From an uncultured Ruminococcus sp. (GTDB taxonomy: Bacteria; Bacillota; Clostridia; Oscillospirales; Ruminococcaceae), in NCBI GenBank assembly GCA_900539835.1, contig UQDR01000007.1, positions 1 to 64,000 on the forward strand: a stretch of 64,000 nt of DNA, read 5' to 3'. The translations under genes were made by a program, and so were the position numbers. The first letter of the stretch is position 1. Every line of letters starts with the position of its first letter. The notes below the pieces were generated by a model, which saw nothing but the letters and a program-made list of their open reading frames with translations, did no database searches and had not been told where the DNA came from. This document shows, in pieces, positions 8,648 to 16,878 of this stretch.

Positions 8648-8731
8648 TAGATTTTATCCATTTTCATATTTTTTTAATATTTCAAGCTTCAAATCATCGT
8701 TATATGACGTATAAAACTTAGCCTTTCAGGG

Positions 8732-8760
8732 TTGACAAGCCATTAAAATTACGCTATAAT
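8732..8760 (+). promoter_or_regulatory. Consensus sigma-A promoter of the NlpC/P60 gene
   Basis: TTGACA (8732-8737), 17-bp spacer, TATAAT (8755-8760). It matches consensus in both hexamers, which predicts strong expression. Confidence 0.9.
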
Positions 8761-8803
8761 AATTACAAAAGCATTACAACGAATTAACATAGGAGTTTTA
8801 TTT

Positions 8804-10156
8804 ATGTTAATATTATCTAAAATTAAAAGAGTTTCTGCTGCATGTTTAGCTGTTTTGATTACCTTGACTGCTTTCGGACTGTCGGAAAATGAAAAAACGG
8901 TTACAATTAATGCAGCCAAAGCACCATCTGTTTACGAAAAACAACTTAAAGATCTTGAAGATAAACAGCAAAAACTTCAAAACAAAATTGATGAGACCGA
9001 TGATAATATCAATAATCAACAGGAAAAGCTGAATAATGTAGCTGAACAGCTTGAGATCATCACTGAAAAAATTAAAATTTCCGAGAAATATTCAAAGGAA
9101 ATTGAAAAAGACATCTGTAAAATAGATGACCAAATGCGAAAAACCCAATATGACCTTTCAAATCAGGAAGACGACATTAAAAAAGGTGTAAATGAATTTA
9201 TGAGCCGAGTAAGAAGTATGTACCTTGCGGGTACCGATTCCTACTCCGAAATATTGATAAATTCATCTGACTTTTACGATGTACTTATGCGTATGGAACT
9301 CATCAAGCGTGTGGCTGCACATGACAATGAGACTATTGACGGGTTAATTCAACAAAAAGAAAAAATTGATTTAACAAAATCTGATCTTGAAAAACAAAAA
9401 GAAAATCTTTTAAGTGAGAGCAAGAAATATTCTGAAGAACAGAAAAAGCTTTCAGATGAGTATGAAAAGCTGACATCCATGCAAAACGAATACGGTGAAT
9501 CTATTGCAAAGCTTGAGAACAATAAGAACGAGCTTCAAAGCGAAGTGAACAATCTTATTCAGGAATATGAAGCTAAAACCACCACAGCATCTAAAACTAC
9601 AAAAGCTAAAACAACAACCACTAAGAAAACAACATCAAATACAAATAAGTCAAAATCAACTACTACAACGAAAAAATCTTCAGCAACAAAGAAACCGAAT
9701 ACTACAACACCCAAAACAACAACTAAAAAAACTACTACAAATACACCTGAACCAACACCGACGCCTTCAACCGGCGATTATGATACCAAAATCAATATTC
9801 TTATGACAACAGCCAAAAGTATGGTAGGCGGTTCATATGTTTGGGGCGGCACAAGTCCTAATGCAACAGACTGTTCAGGTCTGACTATGCAGTGTTATGC
9901 TAAAATCGGAATTAATCTTCCCCACTTAGCCTCAGCACAGGCAAACTACGGAACTTCAGTTTCATATTCAAACATGAAAAAAGGAGATTTGATTTTCTTC
10001 GGCGGAAGTTCTTATTCTTCAATATATCATGTTGCTATTTACATAGGTGACGGAATGATGATTCACGCTGAAAATTCAAATACCGGTATTGTAATTTCTT
10101 ACGTCTCAACATTTGCGCAATATAATAATATAACATGTATTAAACGATTGATTTAA
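8804..10156 (+). CDS. Secreted coiled-coil NlpC/P60 peptidoglycan endopeptidase
   Basis: 450 residues. A signal peptide (about 1-37) is followed by a long coiled coil (about 43-255, rich in Glu, Lys and Gln), then a Thr/Lys-rich disordered linker (about 257-325) and a C-terminal NlpC/P60 domain. The catalytic residues are visible: Cys357 in DCSGL, His409 in HVAIYIG and His421 in IHAEN. Such enzymes cut D-Glu to diamino-acid bonds in peptidoglycan stem peptides, and the coiled coil resembles PcsB/CwlO-type regulators that respond to FtsEX. It has its own consensus promoter and terminator, and AGGAG 8 nt before the ATG. Confidence 0.92.
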   Translation: MLILSKIKRVSAACLAVLITLTAFGLSENEKTVTINAAKAPSVYEKQLKDLEDKQQKLQNKIDETDDNINNQQEKLNNVAEQLEIITEKIKISEKYSKEIEKDICKIDDQMRKTQYDLSNQEDDIKKGVNEFMSRVRSMYLAGTDSYSEILINSSDFYDVLMRMELIKRVAAHDNETIDGLIQQKEKIDLTKSDLEKQKENLLSESKKYSEEQKKLSDEYEKLTSMQNEYGESIAKLENNKNELQSEVNNLIQEYEAKTTTASKTTKAKTTTTKKTTSNTNKSKSTTTTKKSSATKKPNTTTPKTTTKKTTTNTPEPTPTPSTGDYDTKINILMTTAKSMVGGSYVWGGTSPNATDCSGLTMQCYAKIGINLPHLASAQANYGTSVSYSNMKKGDLIFFGGSSYSSIYHVAIYIGDGMMIHAENSNTGIVISYVSTFAQYNNITCIKRLI

Positions 10157-10163
10157 ACAAAAT

Positions 10164-10193
10164 AAAACAGCCTCTTTAAGGGGCTGTTTTTTT
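10164..10193 (+). terminator. Terminator of the NlpC/P60 gene
   Basis: AAAACAGCC/GGCTGTTTT stem followed by a T-tract, just after the stop codon. Confidence 0.88.
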
Positions 10194-10223
10194 ATATAAG
10201 CGAAGATAATAAAGTTAACTTAA

Positions 10224-10835
10224 TTAAATAGCAGCTTTACTGCTTTTACCCTTTATTATAGGTGATAAAGGTTTGTATATCAATATAGTAATCAATGCAC
10301 ATATAATACCTTTGATTAGTGTAAATGGCACATTAAATATACAAAGTGCGGCGAAAAGATTCTTAACTCCGGGCATGATTGCTTTATATGCACCCATTAT
10401 TGCTTCCATCCCGCCAAACGCTTTTGCATAAATCGGATATGTAATAAAGTAATTTAAAGGTAAGCTAATCACTGTAAATATAACAGTACCCAAAATGCAT
10501 CCCTTTATAGCCCCTCTAAAAGTACGGTTTTTCTTATATATTATTGCAGCAGTAATAGTAAATGCTGCGCTTGTGACGAAATCAAAAATATCTCCTATTC
10601 CCATTGTAGTACCAAAGCCTTTAATTACTAAATGCAATATATTTTTTATCAAGCATACTGCTGCTCCGGCAAGCGGCCCCATTGAAAAACCTGCAACCAG
10701 TGAAATGACATTAGAAAAATCAAGTTTTATAAATCCCGGCATTAAAGGAACCGGAAAATCCAAATAATATATTACCAATGCAATTGCACTCATCATTGCA
10801 ACTATAACAGTATTTCTCGTTTTATTTTTAGTCAT
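10224..10835 (-). CDS. ribU: Riboflavin ECF transporter substrate-binding protein RibU
   Basis: 203-residue integral membrane S-component of an energy-coupling factor transporter. It binds riboflavin and works with the shared EcfAA'T module, which is not in this window. About six hydrophobic segments are visible, and the central region PGFIKLDFSNVISLVAGF is characteristic of RibU. The identification is strengthened by the FMN riboswitch and terminator immediately upstream. The start at 10835 has GGAGG 7 nt upstream; the frame upstream of it runs back into the riboswitch and is not coding. Confidence 0.93.
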   Translation of the reverse strand: MTKNKTRNTVIVAMMSAIALVIYYLDFPVPLMPGFIKLDFSNVISLVAGFSMGPLAGAAVCLIKNILHLVIKGFGTTMGIGDIFDFVTSAAFTITAAIIYKKNRTFRGAIKGCILGTVIFTVISLPLNYFITYPIYAKAFGGMEAIMGAYKAIMPGVKNLFAALCIFNVPFTLIKGIICALITILIYKPLSPIIKGKSSKAAI

Positions 10836-10877
10836 AATAATTCCTCCAGAAAAATATAATAATTCGGAGAAACAGCA

Positions 10878-10913
10878 GAAAAACACCTCTGAACACAATA
10901 CGTCCAGAGGTGT
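10878..10913 (-). terminator. Riboswitch-controlled terminator upstream of ribU
   Basis: ACACCTCTG (10883-10891) pairs with CAGAGGTGT (10905-10913), followed on the minus strand by TTTTTC. It lies between the FMN aptamer and ribU, so it is the expression platform that stops transcription when FMN is bound. Confidence 0.88.
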
Positions 10914-10935
10914 AAATTTACTATAATAATAGCCT

Positions 10936-11060
10936 GTCGTTTCTTCCATCCGGACTATACCGTTGGTTTCGGATTCTAACCGAATCAGCGTATTTCTACG
11001 GTCGCGGACTTATAGCCTTTCAGCTCATCACCGCCAGTGTGGACTTTCACCACCCCTGAA
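10936..11060 (-). promoter_or_regulatory. FMN riboswitch (RFN element)
   Basis: The minus strand carries the RFN signature blocks in order: TTCAGGGG, TGGCGGT, AAGTCCGCGA, GATTCGGTTAGAATCCG and CCAACGGTATAGTCCGGATG. The known role is to bind FMN and reduce expression of riboflavin genes. Here it precedes a terminator and ribU, so riboflavin uptake falls when FMN is sufficient. Confidence 0.95.
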
Positions 11061-11102
11061 ACTAAAATATTAAATTATCTTCGCTTAAATGCAACAATAG
11101 AA

Positions 11103-11546
11103 TTATTCTTCGTCCTGTTCTTCAATTTCACTGAAGTCAAACTCAAGCTCTTCTCCACAGTTAGGACAATCAATTGAACCTTCAGCAATTATATTCTCAC
11201 CAAGACAAATCGTATCACCGCATGATGGACAAACACATTCATACATTTCTTCGTCATCATCAAAACCGTAATCATCATCGTCATCACAGCAACAATCATC
11301 GTCACAGCAGTCATCGCATTCTTCTGCGAAATAAACTTCCTCTTCTAAATCGCCCAAATCCTCATCAAGAACATCAACCAGTTCAACAACTTCATCGACC
11401 TCATCTGCAATATCCTCAACAGTTAATGCCATTTCATCAAGAATATCAGCCATAACTTTAAGAACTTTGCCTTCATCTGTGGATTCGTCAATTTTGAGAC
11501 CTTCCATAAGTCCTTTTAAATAAGCAACCTTCTGTGAAAGCTCCAT
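11103..11546 (-). CDS. CD1247-type acidic zinc-ribbon protein
   Basis: 147 residues. The N-terminus MELSQKVAYLKGLMEGLKID resembles the CD1247 N-terminal domain family of Clostridia. The middle (about 70-110) is extremely acidic with clustered Cys pairs among Asp runs. The C-terminus has a zinc-ribbon pattern CPSCG...CPNCG. The function is unknown; a metal-binding or nucleic-acid-associated regulatory role would fit the ribbon, but that is inference. The start at 11546 has GGAGGG 7 nt upstream. It follows efp with a 42-bp gap and is probably cotranscribed with it. Confidence 0.8.
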   Translation of the reverse strand: MELSQKVAYLKGLMEGLKIDESTDEGKVLKVMADILDEMALTVEDIADEVDEVVELVDVLDEDLGDLEEEVYFAEECDDCCDDDCCCDDDDDYGFDDDEEMYECVCPSCGDTICLGENIIAEGSIDCPNCGEELEFDFSEIEEQDEE

Positions 11547-11588
11547 TAAATATCCCTCCGTTTCAAAACATCTCACTTAATTAAGTGA

Positions 11589-12146
11589 TTATGCACGCTC
11601 CATATATTCACATGTACGAGTATCAATTCTGATCTTATCGCCAACTTCAATAAACAAAGGAACCTTGATTTCAGCGCCGGTTTCAACAGTTGCAGGCTTA
11701 GTAGCATTAGTAGCTGTATCGCCCTTGAAGCCAGGGTCAGTATCAGTAACCTCAAGGTCAACAAAATAAGGCGGTTCAACACCAAATACTTTGCCCTTGT
11801 AGGAAAGAATCTTACAAACCATGTTTTCCTTAACGAACTTAAAGTTATCTGAAAGCTCAGAAGCATTTACAGGAACGAGCTCATAGCTTTCAGGATCCAT
11901 AAAGTAATAAAGATCTCCGTCAGTATAAGAATATTCCATATCTTTTCTCTCAACAAAAGCTGTTGGGAATTTAGCAGTAGGGTTATATGTTTTTTCAACA
12001 ACCGAACCTGTAATAACATTTCTGACTTTAGTTCTTACAAAAGCAGCACCCTTACCAGGCTTAACATGTTGAAATTCAACAATCTGCATTACATTTCCAT
12101 CTTCCTCAAAAGTCATACCGTTTCTAAAATCTCCAGCAGTTACCAT
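11589..12146 (-). CDS. efp: Elongation factor P
   Basis: 185 residues, full length. EF-P enters stalled ribosomes and helps peptide bond formation at consecutive prolines. The N-terminal KOW-like domain carries the tip loop KPGKGAA with Lys32, the position modified in B. subtilis EF-P. Two OB-type domains follow. The start is ATG with GGAGG 9 nt upstream. It has its own promoter (12208-12236) although it follows pepP and aroQ, the same neighbourhood as in B. subtilis (yqhS-yqhT-efp). Confidence 0.96.
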   Translation of the reverse strand: MVTAGDFRNGMTFEEDGNVMQIVEFQHVKPGKGAAFVRTKVRNVITGSVVEKTYNPTAKFPTAFVERKDMEYSYTDGDLYYFMDPESYELVPVNASELSDNFKFVKENMVCKILSYKGKVFGVEPPYFVDLEVTDTDPGFKGDTATNATKPATVETGAEIKVPLFIEVGDKIRIDTRTCEYMERA

Positions 12147-12207
12147 TAATAAGTACCTCCAAATATTTATTGTCCAATGGACACTAAGCATAGTATCCCT
12201 TATAAAT

Positions 12208-12236
12208 ATTGTAACCGATTTTCACACATATTGCAA
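12208..12236 (-). promoter_or_regulatory. Promoter of efp
   Basis: Minus-strand TTGCAA (12231-12236), 17-bp spacer, TACAAT (12208-12213). The leader contains a short palindrome TGTCCAATGGACA (12171-12183). Confidence 0.75.
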
Positions 12237-12300
12237 GTGTTTTTGAAAAAAAGTTACTATATTTAAAAAAATGTTATTAATTTTATATCTTATATTAGTC

Positions 12301-13389
12301 TTATAATATTATAAGTTTCTTATCAGCTGAAGTCATGTTTTCACATCCGTTTTCCTTGACAACCACAAAGTCTTCGATTCTCACACCAAATTTATCAGGA
12401 AGATATATTCCCGGCTCGATTGTCACAATACTGTTTTCTATAAGCTTTTCATCACTTCGTGGAGAAGCTGTGGGTAGTTCATGTATTTCCATACCCACTC
12501 CATGCCCCAAAGAATGTCCGAAATAATCGCCATATCCTGCGTTTTCAATTATATTTCTTGAAATTTTATCAAGCTCTTTCCCCGATATTCCTGCTTTTAC
12601 AGCGCCTAATCCTGCAAGCTGCGCTTCAAGAACAGTATCATAAACCCTTGTCATTTCTTCCGTTGGCTGTCCTACGCAAACAGTACGGGTCATATCGCTG
12701 TGATAGCCATCAACTACTGCACCGTAATCAAGCAATACAAATTCTCCCTGCCCCACCTTTTTATCTGACGGAACTCCATGCGGCAAGGATGTATTCTTAC
12801 CTGACAAAGCAATAGTGTCAAAAGACAATGCCTCTGCGCCATTTTTCAGCATAAAATAATCAAGCTCAAGCTGAATTTCACGTTCAGTTCTTCCAACAGA
12901 AATAAAATTAAGTATATGCTCAAAGCCCTGTTCGGCAATTCTCTGTGCAGCAATGATTTTATCAATCTGTTCCTGAGTTTTCGCAATTCTAAGACTGTTT
13001 ATCAAGTCAGAGAAGCTGCTGTCCGAAACCACCTGAGCATTTAGATTTATCCTATAATTCTCCAATTGCGCAACCGTACATCTGTCGCTTTCAACAGCAA
13101 CAGCTTTTGCATTATGTTTTTCAATTAATACATTGATCTGTTCAAACAGATTTTTCTGCAAAATAACTTTTACCTGTGAATTTCCGCTGAGTAATTTCTG
13201 CGCTTTTTCAATATATCTGAAATCAATGATAAAATAAGCCTGTTCCTTGAATACCAAGAGAGTTCCTGCACTGGATTTCATACCCGTAAAATATCTCCTG
13301 TTAACATCAGAGGTTATAATACCGCAGTCTGCTGATGCTCCAAGCTTTGTCATAAGACTTTCAAGAGCAGATACACAATGATTATTCAT
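12301..13389 (-). CDS. Xaa-Pro peptidase, M24 family (YqhT-like)
   Basis: 362-residue metallopeptidase with the creatinase/pita-bread fold. The N-terminal domain spans about 1-130. The catalytic domain shows all five metal ligands: Asp221 (LLDYGA), Asp232 (HSDMTRT), His296 (GHGVG), Glu325 (TIEPGIY) and Glu339 (RIED). It probably removes residues preceding proline from peptides in the cytoplasm. It lies between aroQ and efp, 20 bp after aroQ, a conserved Firmicutes arrangement. Confidence 0.92.
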   Translation of the reverse strand: MNNHCVSALESLMTKLGASADCGIITSDVNRRYFTGMKSSAGTLLVFKEQAYFIIDFRYIEKAQKLLSGNSQVKVILQKNLFEQINVLIEKHNAKAVAVESDRCTVAQLENYRINLNAQVVSDSSFSDLINSLRIAKTQEQIDKIIAAQRIAEQGFEHILNFISVGRTEREIQLELDYFMLKNGAEALSFDTIALSGKNTSLPHGVPSDKKVGQGEFVLLDYGAVVDGYHSDMTRTVCVGQPTEEMTRVYDTVLEAQLAGLGAVKAGISGKELDKISRNIIENAGYGDYFGHSLGHGVGMEIHELPTASPRSDEKLIENSIVTIEPGIYLPDKFGVRIEDFVVVKENGCENMTSADKKLIIL

Positions 13390-13409
13390 TAAGCCTTTTC
13401 TTCCTCTTC

Positions 13410-13841
13410 TTAAAAAATTTCAGCAAGAGCTTCAACTGCAAGCAAATATGACGCCTTTCCGAAGCCTGCAATTTGCCCAACACATACAGGAGAAATCACT
13501 GAATGATGACGGAATTCCTCTCTGGCATGGATATTACTCATATGCACTTCAACCACAGGAATTTTAATTGCTGAAATTGCATCTCTGATAGCATAGCTAT
13601 AGTGTGTATAAGCACCTGCATTTATAATCACTCCGTCATAATTTTTTCTTGCATCATGAAGCTTGTCAATAATTTCGCCCTCATGATTTGACTGAAAAAT
13701 ATCACACGCAAAGCCGCTTCTTTCAGCTTTTGCAATGATTTCTGCATTTATACTTTCAAATGTATCTGAACCGTATACACCCGGCTCACGCTCGCCAAGA
13801 AGGTTTAAGTTTGGTCCATGAATAACAAGTATTTTTTTCAT
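13410..13841 (-). CDS. aroQ: Type II 3-dehydroquinate dehydratase
   Basis: 143 residues, the normal length. It converts 3-dehydroquinate to 3-dehydroshikimate in the shikimate pathway. The family motifs HGPNLNLLGEREPGVYG near the N-terminus (active-site Tyr), NAGAYTHYSYAIRDA and EVHMSNIHAREEFRHHS (catalytic His) are intact. The start at 13841 is preferred because AGAGGTG lies 5 nt upstream; the in-frame ATG at 13856 has no good binding site. The gene is followed 20 bp later by the M24 peptidase. Confidence 0.95.
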   Translation of the reverse strand: MKKILVIHGPNLNLLGEREPGVYGSDTFESINAEIIAKAERSGFACDIFQSNHEGEIIDKLHDARKNYDGVIINAGAYTHYSYAIRDAISAIKIPVVEVHMSNIHAREEFRHHSVISPVCVGQIAGFGKASYLLAVEALAEIF

Positions 13842-13857
13842 ATTAACACCTCTCATA

Positions 13858-14379
13858 TTAATCCAAATGCATAGAATAACATTTTGCCTTAAATGTCACA
13901 CTTCCGTCAAGCTTAGTATAATCCTCAAAATGTGAAAATTTTAATCCGCATTTTTCAATAACTCTGACGCTTCGGGGATTTTCCACAGCGTGTTCTGATA
14001 TAAAATCTCTTGCATCCTGCTCTTTGTATGCGTAATCTATCATAGCTTTTGAAGCCTCGGTGGCATAGCCTTTGCCCCAAAAACCATGATGGAAATTATA
14101 ACCAAAGCTCCATGCCTTTTTATCCTCTTTATAATAAATTCCACCAGAGCCGATTAGAATGCCCCTATCCTTTAAGACAAATCCCCAGTTAAAATTATTA
14201 TCAGGCAAATCCTTTAAGGATTCAAGCCACGCTATTGTGGTTTCAATATTTTCGTGCCTTGGATATATCATATACTTTGCAACTCTCTCATCGCTTGCCC
14301 ATTTAAAAACATCTTCTGCATCTTTAATGGTTAGCGGCCGCAAAATAAGCCGCTCCGTTTCAAGTACTGGTTCTTTCAT
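13858..14379 (-). CDS. GNAT-family N-acetyltransferase (RimJ/RimL-like)
   Basis: 173 residues with the GNAT fold. It opens with ETERLILRPLTIKDAEDVF, typical of the RimJ/RimL branch, has the acetyl-CoA loop region around GKGYATEASKAMIDYA, and ends with ENPRSVRVIEKCGL. The substrate cannot be read from sequence; N-terminal protein or antibiotic-like acceptors are possible. It is 16 bp upstream of aroQ on the same strand. Confidence 0.85.
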   Translation of the reverse strand: MKEPVLETERLILRPLTIKDAEDVFKWASDERVAKYMIYPRHENIETTIAWLESLKDLPDNNFNWGFVLKDRGILIGSGGIYYKEDKKAWSFGYNFHHGFWGKGYATEASKAMIDYAYKEQDARDFISEHAVENPRSVRVIEKCGLKFSHFEDYTKLDGSVTFKAKCYSMHLD

Positions 14380-14415
14380 TTTTTACTCCTGTTTTCAAGA
14401 CATCAAAAATTATCT

Positions 14416-15021
14416 TTACAAATCTTCCGCTTTATAAACTGAATATCCCTCGTAATAGTAACTTCGGTCAATTCCTTTTATATATATTTCTCTATTTTTA
14501 ATGTCATCCGTCAACGCTTGCTTTAAAACATGCTTAATTTCTAAATCTTTAATTGGACTGCGTTCCATTGCAAGCAGATAATCATCTTTATCAACTTTGC
14601 TCCAATCTATTACAAGCTTTAGTTCCTGCTTCAAAATAAGATCAAGCCATATACGCATACTTCTGCCGTTGCCCTCTCTAAATGGGTGAGCAATATTCAT
14701 TTCCACATATTTTTCAATAATTTCATCAAAAGTTGATTGCGGCATTTTTTCTATATTTTCAAGTGCAGAATCTAAATACATACATGACGCAAATCTAAAA
14801 CCGCCCTTTGAGATATTAACATTACGCACTTCTCCTGCAAAATCATAGATTTCACCGAAAAGATACTTATGAATTTCTGCAAGTGTTTTGAAAGTTCCTG
14901 CTTTCATGTGATTTAATTTACCGCTTTTAAATAATTCCACAGCTTTTTTCTTGCTGATTTTTTCCTCTTCTCTTGAAAATTCAGCTGAAACTGTGATACC
15001 TAATTTATTTTCAAGTATCAT
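14416..15021 (-). CDS. Fic-domain AMPylator with C-terminal self-inhibitory motif
   Basis: 201-residue Fic protein. The catalytic motif HPFREGNGR (His112 to Arg120) is complete, so nucleotidyl transfer activity is expected. The flap region lies around DFAGEVRNVNISKGG (about 60-74). Near the C-terminus SYYYEG (Ser187, Glu191, Gly192) fits the inhibitory pattern [S/T]xxxE[G/N], placing it in class III, where the helix is part of the same chain, as in NmFic and EfFIC. No separate antitoxin gene is needed or seen. The target is unknown. It lies 17 bp after the TIM-barrel gene on the same strand. Confidence 0.88.
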   Translation of the reverse strand: MILENKLGITVSAEFSREEEKISKKKAVELFKSGKLNHMKAGTFKTLAEIHKYLFGEIYDFAGEVRNVNISKGGFRFASCMYLDSALENIEKMPQSTFDEIIEKYVEMNIAHPFREGNGRSMRIWLDLILKQELKLVIDWSKVDKDDYLLAMERSPIKDLEIKHVLKQALTDDIKNREIYIKGIDRSYYYEGYSVYKAEDL

Positions 15022-15038
15022 ATATTATCACCTTTAAA

Positions 15039-15896
15039 TCACTTACTCACCGACAAATAATACTGTTTCATCGTCAAAGCGTCCTCAGCCTGAGTCCCTG
15101 CGCTCTCGCACACAAATGTGGGTGAAAGATTTTTCTTTGCCACAATTTCCATAAGCGGCTCATAATCAGGACCAAAGCCTTGATTATCATTAAAAGTCAA
15201 GTGCTTTTTCTCTCCGCCGGGATTTGTAAACATAATCTTTGAAAAATGGCTGTGAAAAATTTTGAGCCTATCCGAGCCTATCATATTTTCAACCTCGTCA
15301 AGCATTTTTTCATATTCAGCCTTGCCTTTGATATAACCAAATTCTCTTGCATTTAAATGACCAAAATCTATACATGGAATAAAACTGTCGTCCAGTCTGC
15401 AAAGCTCCAGAACTTCAGTAAGATTACCTAACTGATTGACCTTGCCCATTGTTTCAGGACAAAAAACAATATTCTCAAAACCCTGTTCAACAGCAGTTTT
15501 TCTCGCTCTCAAAAGAGTGTCCTTAGCCAACTCCAATGCTTCTTCCCTGCTTATTTTTGCACATGATCCGCTGTGAATCACTATTCTTTCTGCGCCGATT
15601 CTTGAAGCTGCGTCACAGGACTGCAAAATATAATTAATACTATTATCCCTTTTTTCAGCCTCAACACTTGACAGTGAAATAAAATAAGGTGCATGAAGTG
15701 AAAGTGATATTTCATTCTGCTCAGCCTTTTCACGTAGTGCCGAAGCAGTTTTATCAGTTACTTTAACTCCCCTGCCGCACTGATATTCATAGTGATCAAG
15801 TCCCATTTCTCTCAGAAAAACAGGTGCGTCAGTGGATGATTTATATTTAGCGGAAAATATCTCTGAATTCCCCGCCGGTCCGAATTTTGCCGGCAT
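15039..15896 (-). CDS. Endonuclease IV-like TIM-barrel protein
   Basis: 285 residues of the AP-endonuclease 2 / xylose-isomerase-like TIM barrel. Metal-site candidates are visible in SLHAPYF, IVIHSGS, CPETMGK, CIDFGHLNA, FHSHFSK and the terminal CESAG. It could be an Nfo-type apurinic endonuclease acting on damaged DNA. Its conservation looks weaker than classic Nfo, so a sugar isomerase/epimerase is possible. The start is ATG with GAGGAG upstream, overlapping the end of yqeG. Confidence 0.75.
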   Translation of the reverse strand: MPAKFGPAGNSEIFSAKYKSSTDAPVFLREMGLDHYEYQCGRGVKVTDKTASALREKAEQNEISLSLHAPYFISLSSVEAEKRDNSINYILQSCDAASRIGAERIVIHSGSCAKISREEALELAKDTLLRARKTAVEQGFENIVFCPETMGKVNQLGNLTEVLELCRLDDSFIPCIDFGHLNAREFGYIKGKAEYEKMLDEVENMIGSDRLKIFHSHFSKIMFTNPGGEKKHLTFNDNQGFGPDYEPLMEIVAKKNLSPTFVCESAGTQAEDALTMKQYYLSVSK

Positions 15897-15899
15897 AAT

Positions 15900-16385
15900 T
15901 TAAACTCCTCTCTTAGGTAAAAAAGGCTTCTCGCATGCTCTCTTAAATCTGAACGGCAAGCTGGTTTCCGGCTCAATAGGAAATACAAACAAAGAACGTA
16001 TTCCTTTCAAATTTGAACCAAGAATATCAGTGAAAATCTGATCTCCGACCGCCGCAATGCTCTTTTTATGAATTCCCATTTCCTTTATTGCCTGTGTATA
16101 ACCAAAAGTCAAAGGCTTCCTGCCGTTTGGTACAAAATGAAGTCCCAAAGCTTTAGCAAATGGTGTGACTCTCTCTGCTGAATTATTGGAAACAATCATC
16201 ATTTTAATTCCGGATTTCTTAATTTTATCAAGCCAATCAAGACTCGACTGCGGAGGAGTCGGATTATTATGCGTTGTCAATGTATTATCCAAATCCAATA
16301 TCAATCCTTTAATATTGTGTTTATTTAAAAAATCTGCCGTTATCTCAGTAACATTATTGAAAACATAAGTAGGCTTAAATAACAT
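15900..16385 (-). CDS. YqeG-family HAD phosphatase
   Basis: 161 residues of the HAD-IIIA type. The nucleophile motif is LDLDNTLT, motif II is MIVSNNS and the acidic motif is VGDQIFTDILGSN. YqeG is common in Firmicutes near yqeH, nadD and yqeK, as here, but its substrate is not established. It is followed 3 bp later by the TIM-barrel gene. Confidence 0.9.
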   Translation of the reverse strand: MLFKPTYVFNNVTEITADFLNKHNIKGLILDLDNTLTTHNNPTPPQSSLDWLDKIKKSGIKMMIVSNNSAERVTPFAKALGLHFVPNGRKPLTFGYTQAIKEMGIHKKSIAAVGDQIFTDILGSNLKGIRSLFVFPIEPETSLPFRFKRACEKPFLPKRGV

Positions 16386-16438
16386 TTTATTCTCCTAAAA
16401 CAAAAAGCGGACATAAAATGCCCGCCGTTCATCAAATA

Positions 16439-16612
16439 TTAATATTTACGCTTACGAGCAGCTTCGGATTTCTTTTTACGTTTAACCGATGGCTTTTCGT
16501 AGTGTTCTCTTTTACGAACTTCTGCAATAACCCCATCTCTTGCGCAAGATCTCTTAAAGCGCTTAAGAGCAGTATCCAAAGTTTCGTTTTTTCCAACACG
16601 AATTTCTGCCAA
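16439..16612 (-). CDS. rpsU: Ribosomal protein bS21
   Basis: 57 residues, the expected length for bS21, a basic protein of the small subunit near the anti-Shine-Dalgarno region. The sequence begins with AEIRVGKNETLDTALKRFKR and ends in a Lys/Arg-rich tail. The start is TTG at 16612, with GGGAGGG 7 nt upstream; no ATG gives the right N-terminus. It is transcribed from its own promoter after leuS, with a long structured leader. Confidence 0.95.
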   Translation of the reverse strand: MAEIRVGKNETLDTALKRFKRSCARDGVIAEVRKREHYEKPSVKRKKKSEAARKRKY

Positions 16613-16797
16613 AATTATTCCCTCCCTTTGCCACCTATGACAGAGGTAATTAACTGACAATACTATAACTCACGGTGAATAGTGAAGGAGTTTGCCAAAT
16701 GCAAACCAAAATGCCGCCCATTCATGAAAACGTCGATTTTTCGGACACGGCCTTCTCTGTCTTAAGTCACAGCATTTAAAATGTCAATATAACTACA
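16613..16797 (-). promoter_or_regulatory. Structured 5' leader of rpsU (candidate autoregulatory RNA)
   Basis: The message has about 185 nt before the TTG start. GACAGAG near its 5' end (16755-16761) can pair with CTCTGTC (16639-16645), which lies just upstream of the GGGAGGG ribosome binding site. Inside are further pairings, GTTTGC/GCAAAC and ACTAT/ATAGT. A protein or ligand that stabilises this fold could control access to the binding site. No match to a named leader was recognised. Confidence 0.55.
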
Positions 16798-16803
16798 AGA
16801 TAT

Positions 16804-16832
16804 ATTATACTATATTTTCTCAGCAAAGTCAA
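16804..16832 (-). promoter_or_regulatory. Promoter of rpsU
   Basis: Minus-strand TTGACT (16827-16832), 17-bp spacer, TATAAT (16804-16809), between leuS and rpsU. It gives a predicted start near 16797. Confidence 0.85.
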
Positions 16833-16878
16833 TAGCTTTTTATAAAAAATCACAAAATTTTGTTGCAATTATATAAAA

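Noticed and set aside
10836..10949. N-terminal extension of RibU to position 10949
   Set aside because: The extension translates the riboswitch terminator region; the ATG at 10835 has GGAGG at the right distance.
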